From: Verrucomicrobia bacterium UBA1727
Lineage (GTDB): Bacteria > Verrucomicrobiota > Kiritimatiellia > RFP12 > UBA1067
Direction: 5' to 3'
DNA length: 21,212 bases
Assembly: GCA_002315875.1 (NCBI GenBank)
Contig: DCIL01000061.1
Location: 21,095-42,306 of the forward strand
Shown: piece by piece, positions 7,582 through 14,258 of the stretch
Layout: the number at the start of each line of letters is the position of its first letter
Position numbering within the stretch: position 1 is the stretch's first letter
Notes under the pieces: model-generated
What the model was told of the DNA's origin: nothing
Database searches by the model: none
The model's input: only the letters and a program-made list of their open reading frames with translations
Translations under genes and position numbers: made by a program

Positions 7582-9291
7582 TTAATTCAAGTTCATTAAC
7601 GCCATCAGCCTTTGCTGGAGAAGCGCCTCACGCGCATCAAGGAAATCTGCGACACCGGCAAGCGTCAGGTCAACATCCGGAATCAAATGATTTGCGAGAA
7701 ATTCGTGTCGGTCTCTCTGGGCACATTGTGCAGCAATCCAATCACTAAGCGCCGTTTCGCCCTTTGATTCATTTTCGCGCGAATCAAGCAACTGAAGATT
7801 GACAATTGAATTGTATCGGATCCACGGCAAACGATCTCCATCGTTTGGATTTGCCGCGAGTACATCTTCGTAAAGATGCGCGGCATGAAGATGATCCTTG
7901 TGAAAGTCGTTGTACCGGTATTCAAGATTAGGATACAGCAACGCAAGAATGGAAAATGCGTACGAATCGTCTTTCTGGGTCGCAAGAAGATCCGTTATCG
8001 TTTCAGCAGCCACAGGATGCCCGCGCAAAAGACTTGCGAGCGGGAATTCGTGAATCTGCGCGTCCATATAATTATCCGACGCAAAATCGGCTACAAACCG
8101 CTGACGCAGCTGAACAAGGACAGAATCAGAAGAGCGCCCGAACATCTGAATCAATTGCGAAATGTGCAACCACTTGACAATACGCTTGCGATCTTCTGCA
8201 TACGCGCCTCCGGCGACAAAGTCATGGTAGATGTTGCGATGATAGATGTAGTAGATGACCGGCAACAGTGCATTCTTGGAGCGCAAGGTAGAATCGACAA
8301 ATCCGCAGCTACGTGCCAAATCGAACGCCGTCAGTATCGCGTTCCTGATATCGCTCCAACGCTGCTCAAACAGCGCGGTATTTTCGACAGAAAAATTAGT
8401 CACGAGGAATTTGACATTGACGTTGTAAAGATACAAGAATGCCTTGAGAATGAAATCACGAGATATGCTGAACCCCTTGTCACGAACAGCGTCAACCGTT
8501 TGATTGAACTCGCTTCTCGCGTCAAGATGCTCCCAATTTGCGATGGCGATGGACATGAGGAGGTCCGAAAAAGAAAGCGGAAGTCCGCCACTGTTGATTC
8601 GAATGAATATGTTGAGCGCCTTATCGATATCTTGCTCCTCTTCAAGATAATAATTGATAATGCTCTCTTGAAAGACAACCTGGTGCAGGCGAGACAGCGT
8701 ATCAACTGCAAACTGCGATTTGCCCTGCAAGAAACGCATGAAATCACCGACATTCCTATAATCGAGTATGCTACCAACCTTAAACCAACGATTGCCGTCC
8801 GCCGCCTCATCTGGGGTCTTAAACTTGAACTCGTAGATCCGACCATCCTCCTCATTAGCCAACGGCTCGGCAATGTTCAAATAGAGGTAACGCATCGGAT
8901 AATATCTTTCCGTATTCTCTTCGCCACGAAGATACTTGCGGCGTACACTATGACTCCCCTTTAAACCAATGTATAGGGACGTTAGGCGCTGCTGCCCGTC
9001 AAGAACCGCAATGAAATTATTCACATTGGCAGTATTGAATTCATCGTTATGCGAGTAATTTTGGCGATAGTTACGCAAGAATTTGTAAAAACGGTACGCT
9101 TGCCGAGTTTCGCCCCTTACCATCCAGAACAGGAACGAGCCAAACGGGTATCCTCTTAGAATCGAGTCGAAAAGCCACTCGATCTTGTAGTCCGGCCATT
9201 CAAATTCTCTCTGAATAGCTGGAAGAAGAAACTCGTTGGCGTCAATTCTCTCTATTGCCTGCGCAATGGTTATAGGTCTTTCGAATGCCAT
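7582..9291 (-). CDS. DUF262 / HNH (GmrSD-like) protein, candidate nuclease
   Basis: A 569-residue protein. The N-terminal DUF262 domain shows L-P-A-I-Q-R-E-F-E-W (23-32), D-S-I-L-R-G-Y-P-F-G-S-F (42-53) and the signature D98-G-Q-Q-R102-L-T-S-L. The C-terminal part fits the DUF1524 HNH pattern: D466-H467-L-H, then N494-x3-N498-L-Q-L-L and N507-E-S-K510-G. DUF262 plus DUF1524 is the architecture of the GmrSD type IV restriction enzymes, where the first domain binds nucleotide and the second cuts DNA. The start at 9291 follows AAGGAGA. The gene lies 23 bases after the active methyltransferase gene and seven before its degenerate paralogue. It is visibly more AT-rich than those two, so it may be a separately acquired part. 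In this operon it is the best candidate effector nuclease; that role is inferred. Confidence 0.8.
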   Translation of the reverse strand: MAFERPITIAQAIERIDANEFLLPAIQREFEWPDYKIEWLFDSILRGYPFGSFLFWMVRGETRQAYRFYKFLRNYRQNYSHNDEFNTANVNNFIAVLDGQQRLTSLYIGLKGSHSVRRKYLRGEENTERYYPMRYLYLNIAEPLANEEDGRIYEFKFKTPDEAADGNRWFKVGSILDYRNVGDFMRFLQGKSQFAVDTLSRLHQVVFQESIINYYLEEEQDIDKALNIFIRINSGGLPLSFSDLLMSIAIANWEHLDARSEFNQTVDAVRDKGFSISRDFILKAFLYLYNVNVKFLVTNFSVENTALFEQRWSDIRNAILTAFDLARSCGFVDSTLRSKNALLPVIYYIYHRNIYHDFVAGGAYAEDRKRIVKWLHISQLIQMFGRSSDSVLVQLRQRFVADFASDNYMDAQIHEFPLASLLRGHPVAAETITDLLATQKDDSYAFSILALLYPNLEYRYNDFHKDHLHAAHLYEDVLAANPNDGDRLPWIRYNSIVNLQLLDSRENESKGETALSDWIAAQCAQRDRHEFLANHLIPDVDLTLAGVADFLDAREALLQQRLMALMNLN

Positions 9292-9314
9292 TTTAATTCT
9301 CCTTTGTTAGGTTG

Positions 9315-12221
9315 TTATAGTCCAAGTTCTCCTTGCGTCTCGACACCTCCCGCTCCGCCCAGCTCGACCATGCGGGTCATGATCTCGCTCCAGCTGGTGA
9401 TGAGAGCGTTGTAGGCGCGGGCGTTGGCCGCATCGCCGTGCTTCTCGCAGTAGGTATAGAGATAGTAGGCGAGCTGACGGATGTCGGACGCCTTCGATGA
9501 CATCTTCGAGAGCAACTTCGCCGCCGCATCACGGTTATGGTTCACGAGCTCGCGAATCACGCGATGACACGCCTCCCAGAGCGGCAGGTTCGTATCCTCG
9601 TTCGGATCGTAGTCGGGATCTTCCGGATACTCGCTGAAATGGAGAATCCGCATCTTGCCTGCACTTGACTCCGCGACTTCCGACGCGACGACGAAATCAA
9701 CCGTCGTCCCCTTCGCACGCGCCAGCACGTCGGCCTCGCCGAACGGACCTTCCCCGTAGCCATGCGTCTCGAACCACGTCACGAAGAAGTTCGTCGACGG
9801 ATCATAGCTCTGTCCGTCCGGATGCAGATACCGATCAACCTCCTTGTTGATCTCGATCATCGCCTCATGGACGCTCAACTTCGATCCGTCGCTCTTCAGC
9901 ACCGCGGAATATTTCGAATACACGCCCATGCCCGGTCCAATCGCCGCCTGCGCCAAGTCCACCGCGGCAATTCCGCTCTGCGTCCCCTCGGCATTCGTCA
10001 TATCCTCCAACGCATCGAACATCACCGCCCGCAACTCACGATTGAACTGCGCACGCGAAATCGTCTCGGCATCCTCCGGCCGCTTGCGGCAGACGAGGAC
10101 GATGGAGGAGGCAAGGGCGTTCTTTCCCTGGCTAATCATACGGCTACCGTTCTCCGTATTCATTGGCCAAGTTCCCGTTATCATAAAACCAGCCGTTAGT
10201 ACAGCATCAAGGAATGTCTCCCATCCAGCATTACTGGTTTCAGAACCTGACGTTTCCGATTGCTTAAATGCGTAATAAATCGTCACCGGAAATGTCTTGT
10301 CAACTATTGTACAAACATTCTTCATTACCGATGTCATGCCAGAAAGAAAATATCGCTCGGCCTGATCTTTACCACCACGCCTATATGGGCAAGCGACCAG
10401 TTCTTCATCTTTGGGCACCGCTAATGTAGAAAATAAGGCAGGATAAACCGTCTTAAGCGGACGCCGCATCCATTGATAAAAGAAGTCTGACAAATCGGCA
10501 TAACCAATGTTGTCATAATAAGGAGGATCAGTTGAAACAACCTTATCTCGTGAATACTCTTGCGTCTGAGCATCTCCTTGGTTAGCAAATCCCTTATCGG
10601 CATTTCGCACGGAAGAAAAACATTTTGCAAATGCCTGCGACACACCACAAACAAAAGTCAACCAACCGCCTGAAGCGTCTGAGAGATAGTTTGACTCAGC
10701 ATAGTCCCAAATCATCGGAATTGCTTGACGTCCAAACAGCTGACGAGGACATTGAGCCACAGGCTCCCAACGGCAAAGAGAGTTGTTAAGATCTGAAGAT
10801 TTATCCAACACAAACGTCAAATACACCGCCAACGCATCGCCGTAGGCCGTGGCGCCTGTGCCGCCGTCACACAGCGGCTTGCCATCGTCTTCCCAGCCCG
10901 CCGCCTTGGCATCGGCCGTCGCCCGCGCCTGCGCGTCTTTCACCAGATCCGAAAAAGTGTTGAGCGCGACGAGCTGCCGATCGGTAAAGATGTCTCCATA
11001 GGTCGTCATTCCATACGCAGGCGGTGAAAACCAACGAGGGTTATCAGCCATCATCGTAGTAGGTTTCCAGATTGGCTTTGCATCCGCGGCAACTTTCTCA
11101 TGATAGTCATTCGCCGCAAGGTATACTCGTCCCCTTTCGCCCTCTGCCACGATCGCCATCAAACGCGCCCCCATCCTATGTTGCGCACCTTGTTCGCGCA
11201 CATATGATTCCTCCATGGGAGTCCCACTCATGATGCATTTGAACTTAGCGCCGCGTCCAAGCTTCGTCCCCATATCAGCCGCTGCCGGCGGTTTGCCGAC
11301 GCGCACTTCAAAGCGGTATCCATTTCCGTCTACAATCGGCTCGACATACGCTTCTTTGCCCTTCTTTGACGAGAGGACGAAGCTTGAGACGAGCGGCACG
11401 TCAACATCACTGAACTGCGGGTTCGGGCTCTTCACCGTCCGAGCCCACAGCCACGCGATGACCGTCAGTTTTTGGCCGACGTAGGGATTCAGGTCGGGAC
11501 GGTTCTTCGCCATCTCGGCTGTGATCTCGACCGGCGGATAGAGGTGACCAATGCGCTTCTTCGCCTCCTCGCGCATCCACGCGCCGTACCGACGCACATC
11601 CTCGGCAAGGCCTGTCGCGCCATTCCACTCGACAAAGGCATCGGGCTCCTGCTCGCCCGCTGGGATTGGTCCGACCGACGCGCGGTTGGCGAACTTCGGC
11701 GGAATCTCGATCATCGCCTTGTTGATCATCACGGCGACGGGGTTGAGGTCGCTCGCGTAGCTTTCAAGTCCGAGCCGTTGGGCTTCGAGAGGAATCGCGC
11801 CGCCGCCTGCGAACGGATCATGAAACGCCGGCAGTTTGTTCGGGTCGAAGCCGGGCTGCCCGCGATTGAGTTCGCACGTCTCGCGCCAACTTTCCCAGAT
11901 CGCCGCGCGGGCTTTCGCCAGCACTTCCTCGTTGTTCGTGTTCTCCCACTTCACGAGGTCGCGAATGATGTTGAAGAGATACTCGCGCTTCGCCGCGGCC
12001 TGCGCCTTGGTGAGGCCCTTCGACCAGCCGCGCTCCCCACCCGGATCGTTCACCATCTGCGCGAAGATGACAGCCCGCGCCGCCGCCAACGGACGTCGCG
12101 CCCACCAGAGGTGCAATGTCGACGGGTGCCCATGACGAATCGACTTCTCCCGTGCCGCCGCCGCATTGATATCATCCAACGGCAAAGCGACTTCAATCAA
12201 CTTCTTCGGTGCCTTAATCAT
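9315..12221 (-). CDS. DUF1156 adenine-type DNA methyltransferase with intact catalytic motif
   Basis: A 968-residue methyltransferase of the DUF1156 (COG1743) family. The N-terminus carries L-I-E-V-A-L-P-L and T-L-H-L-W-W-A-R-R-P (35-44). SAM motif I is D135-P-F-A-G-G-G-A-I-P and the next motif D158-L-N-P. Catalytic motif IV is D565-P-P-Y568-Y-D-N, typical of amino-methyltransferases acting on adenine N6 or cytosine N4. Being intact, it is the likely self-marking enzyme of the operon. The start at 12221 follows GCGGAAG, 39 bases after the stop of the AlbA_2 gene. Base composition is uneven: about 10130-10830 (residues 464-697, covering motif IV) is clearly AT-richer than both flanks (sample lines: 35% GC at 10261-10320, 68% at 9721-9780), suggesting exchange of the catalytic/recognition region. 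Target site unknown. Confidence 0.9.
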   Translation of the reverse strand: MIKAPKKLIEVALPLDDINAAAAREKSIRHGHPSTLHLWWARRPLAAARAVIFAQMVNDPGGERGWSKGLTKAQAAAKREYLFNIIRDLVKWENTNNEEVLAKARAAIWESWRETCELNRGQPGFDPNKLPAFHDPFAGGGAIPLEAQRLGLESYASDLNPVAVMINKAMIEIPPKFANRASVGPIPAGEQEPDAFVEWNGATGLAEDVRRYGAWMREEAKKRIGHLYPPVEITAEMAKNRPDLNPYVGQKLTVIAWLWARTVKSPNPQFSDVDVPLVSSFVLSSKKGKEAYVEPIVDGNGYRFEVRVGKPPAAADMGTKLGRGAKFKCIMSGTPMEESYVREQGAQHRMGARLMAIVAEGERGRVYLAANDYHEKVAADAKPIWKPTTMMADNPRWFSPPAYGMTTYGDIFTDRQLVALNTFSDLVKDAQARATADAKAAGWEDDGKPLCDGGTGATAYGDALAVYLTFVLDKSSDLNNSLCRWEPVAQCPRQLFGRQAIPMIWDYAESNYLSDASGGWLTFVCGVSQAFAKCFSSVRNADKGFANQGDAQTQEYSRDKVVSTDPPYYDNIGYADLSDFFYQWMRRPLKTVYPALFSTLAVPKDEELVACPYRRGGKDQAERYFLSGMTSVMKNVCTIVDKTFPVTIYYAFKQSETSGSETSNAGWETFLDAVLTAGFMITGTWPMNTENGSRMISQGKNALASSIVLVCRKRPEDAETISRAQFNRELRAVMFDALEDMTNAEGTQSGIAAVDLAQAAIGPGMGVYSKYSAVLKSDGSKLSVHEAMIEINKEVDRYLHPDGQSYDPSTNFFVTWFETHGYGEGPFGEADVLARAKGTTVDFVVASEVAESSAGKMRILHFSEYPEDPDYDPNEDTNLPLWEACHRVIRELVNHNRDAAAKLLSKMSSKASDIRQLAYYLYTYCEKHGDAANARAYNALITSWSEIMTRMVELGGAGGVETQGELGL

Positions 12222-12255
12222 ATAACTTCCGCTCTTGCATGGTTATTGTCCAACG

Positions 12256-12390
12256 ACTTGTCATTTCTCGGCGCCGCACTTGTCATTTCTCCCTGCGGTA
12301 ACACCTTCGAAACCTGGCAATTCCTGCAGAAAACCAACATTTTTATGCGTCTGATCCGATTCGCAACTTGTCATTTCTCTTGTCATTTCC
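12256..12390. repeat. Four copies of GAGAAATGACAAGT at the 3' end of the AlbA_2 gene
   Basis: Read on the minus strand, GAGAAATGACAAGT occurs at 12366-12379, 12278-12291 and 12256-12269, with a near copy GGAAATGACAAG at 12379-12390. The two copies nearest the stop are 22 bases apart, and the copy at 12256-12269 contains the TGA stop itself. Two copies encode E-M-T-R-E-M-T-S at residues 624-631. The spacing is irregular overall. Confidence 0.75.
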
Positions 12391-14258
12391 GCGGAATTTA
12401 CGGCAACATATGCTTGATTTGGATGCTTGATCATGCCTGGAATCGTATAATCAAGTCGTTTAGACTCGATAAGCCGCTTGAGAATCGTTCGAACATAGGT
12501 CTCGTCGCGATTGATCAACCGAGCAATACAGACAGTTGACAAGGAACGAATTCCACACAAACTAACGATAACATCATCAATTTCTGCCGGTTTCATCCGC
12601 GCTTGCAATGGGGCCAATATCTTACGGACTTCTTCACTATCTTGCATGGTGCGCACGATATCTTGCATGCTTTCTCCGTTATCTTGCATGGTTGAACTTA
12701 TGGCATGCAAGTTAACAGCATTCTGATCACACCTCAAACCATTCGCGGCGAACGCCAACGCCGTACAAGCATGATAGCGTTCTCCCGCGACGTAATAAGT
12801 CGCAGATGCCTTGCCTTTTTGCGCAAGCAACCCCCAATCTCGCATCTGGGTAAGGCCTACACTGGCTCGTAAGGTATCAAGCCCAGAAAGCTGACGGTAC
12901 ACGGAATTGTTCACCGCTTGGGCTTCGCGTAAGAAAATCAGCGCGTTTTTCTGGTTGTCATCCAGTTCGTAACCAGAGAATTTCGCCAACCACTTGAGAT
13001 CATCTTCACCGAGAAAATGGTGCAACAACAGGCGAAGTGTGAACGAGTTTCCTTCACGGTCAGATTCATATGTCGGCCTCGCCAAATGTGCATCACGCAT
13101 CAGACGATCCATGCGGCGAATACCGGTTCCTTTCGTCTCAGCCAAATTCGTATCATGGAAAACCGGCGCCAGCACCTTATTCCGCGGAACGCTTCCGGCC
13201 ATCCCAAGACGCTCTTCTGGCTTTAGAGAATAGCCGGCATTTGTAATCTCAATGCGGTTGTCGTAGCGAATGACTTGAATTGGGCGCCCCTCACGGTAGG
13301 ATCCGTGCATCAAGGCATTGACTACGGCCTCACGAAGAACTTTTACCGGCAATCCAACACCCTTTGCTTGCACTTCGTCATCCTTCAGCAGAAATCCGCG
13401 AGGCAAATCGGCATTGATGGCATCAATGACGCGAAAGACCAGCAGGAGCAACGAACCTCGCATGTCAATCGAAGCAAAACTGTCAGGATTTGAAACCCAC
13501 TCCGTGCCTGGAACGCGAATATAGTCCACTCGATTCATAGGAATGAATCGGCGTTGCGCCTTCGCAGACCCGAACAGCAAGAGACCCGCGACGTTCAGCT
13601 GATTTTTATCATCGGGATTGACGCAGTTCAAGGCTTCGAGCAATTCGTTGTTGTCATAAACGAGTTCCTCTGCTGCCGGGTTCACCTCCCGGCGCAAGTC
13701 ACGATAACGCTTGATGGCCGATTCATCGACATCATTCAGCGTTGCACCTCTCACGGGCGTCGCATCGTAACCGCTCGTCGCATCGCCAAACAATTCGCCG
13801 ATATCTTCAATCGTACAACGAATGTCCGAGCCACCCGATCTGCGGTAAGCACCTCTCGGCAGAGCATCGACCTTGAAGTACAACGGCTTCCGGCTGACAG
13901 GCAATTCAGGTACGTAGATACGCAGTATGGTCGTGCCGTCAACGGACTCTGGCGTGATATCCACATGAACAACCGAATTGAACACACTAGCACATTGCGA
14001 GACAAGGTCGGACATTGCCTTATCGACATTAGGAATACCTTTTGCACTATAACGCTTGGCCTGCCCTGACTCGAGTTCTTCAACACCCCAAAGAATTGTT
14101 CCTCCTCCAAGTCCTGGCTCGTTCGACAGAGAACACACCGTTTCAAGCAACGTGCGATTTCCGCCAGTCTCACAAAATTCCTTGGCCTCAAGCGTGGCGG
14201 ACTCGGCAACCGCATTCAACTCCTCGATTATTTCTGCCGCAGATCTCGAATCGTTCAT
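12261..14258 (-). CDS. AlbA_2 / GHKL-ATPase (Schlafen-like, COG2865-type) regulator or sensor
   Basis: A 665-residue protein. The N-terminal AlbA_2-like domain shows L-E-A-K-E-F (23-28) and a C-S-L-S-N-E-P-G-L-G-G-G-T-I-L-W-G-V pattern (42-59). A GHKL-type ATP-binding domain follows: N-box R309-E310-A-V-V-N314-A-L-M-H318-G-S-Y and G-box-like T375-K-G-T-G-I-R. The C-terminal part has two winged-helix-like stretches (about 432-490 and 565-620) separated by a three-fold M-Q-D heptad repeat (524-540). Such proteins are usually annotated as ATP-dependent transcriptional regulators or RecG-like putative helicases, and AlbA_2 domains recur in defence loci. The start ATG at 14258 overlaps the helicase TGA (ATGA) and follows GGAGGAG. 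Composition is more AT-rich than the helicase gene. Whether it regulates the operon or is part of the machinery cannot be told. Confidence 0.82.
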   Translation of the reverse strand: MNDSRSAAEIIEELNAVAESATLEAKEFCETGGNRTLLETVCSLSNEPGLGGGTILWGVEELESGQAKRYSAKGIPNVDKAMSDLVSQCASVFNSVVHVDITPESVDGTTILRIYVPELPVSRKPLYFKVDALPRGAYRRSGGSDIRCTIEDIGELFGDATSGYDATPVRGATLNDVDESAIKRYRDLRREVNPAAEELVYDNNELLEALNCVNPDDKNQLNVAGLLLFGSAKAQRRFIPMNRVDYIRVPGTEWVSNPDSFASIDMRGSLLLLVFRVIDAINADLPRGFLLKDDEVQAKGVGLPVKVLREAVVNALMHGSYREGRPIQVIRYDNRIEITNAGYSLKPEERLGMAGSVPRNKVLAPVFHDTNLAETKGTGIRRMDRLMRDAHLARPTYESDREGNSFTLRLLLHHFLGEDDLKWLAKFSGYELDDNQKNALIFLREAQAVNNSVYRQLSGLDTLRASVGLTQMRDWGLLAQKGKASATYYVAGERYHACTALAFAANGLRCDQNAVNLHAISSTMQDNGESMQDIVRTMQDSEEVRKILAPLQARMKPAEIDDVIVSLCGIRSLSTVCIARLINRDETYVRTILKRLIESKRLDYTIPGMIKHPNQAYVAVNSAEMTREMTSCESDQTHKNVGFLQELPGFEGVTAGRNDKCGAEK
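12639..12690. repeat. 21-bp tandem repeat encoding M-Q-D heptads
   Basis: ATCTTGCATG (plus strand) occurs at 12639-12648, 12660-12669 and 12681-12690, exactly 21 bases apart. It encodes M-Q-D at residues 524, 531 and 538 of the AlbA_2 protein. A further TCTTGCATGG lies at 12233-12242, in the gap before the methyltransferase gene. The seven-residue period suits a helical linker between the two C-terminal winged-helix parts. Confidence 0.7.

Noticed and set aside
6711..7748. Long plus-strand frames opposite the methyltransferase genes (also 11472-12539)
   Set aside because: They run antisense to D-P-x-x-G motif regions and show the Arg/His/Leu bias typical of shadow frames in GC-rich DNA.
12639..12690. 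CRISPR-like periodic repeat
   Set aside because: A 10-base word at 21-base spacing inside a coding frame; no spacer-like units and no cas genes.
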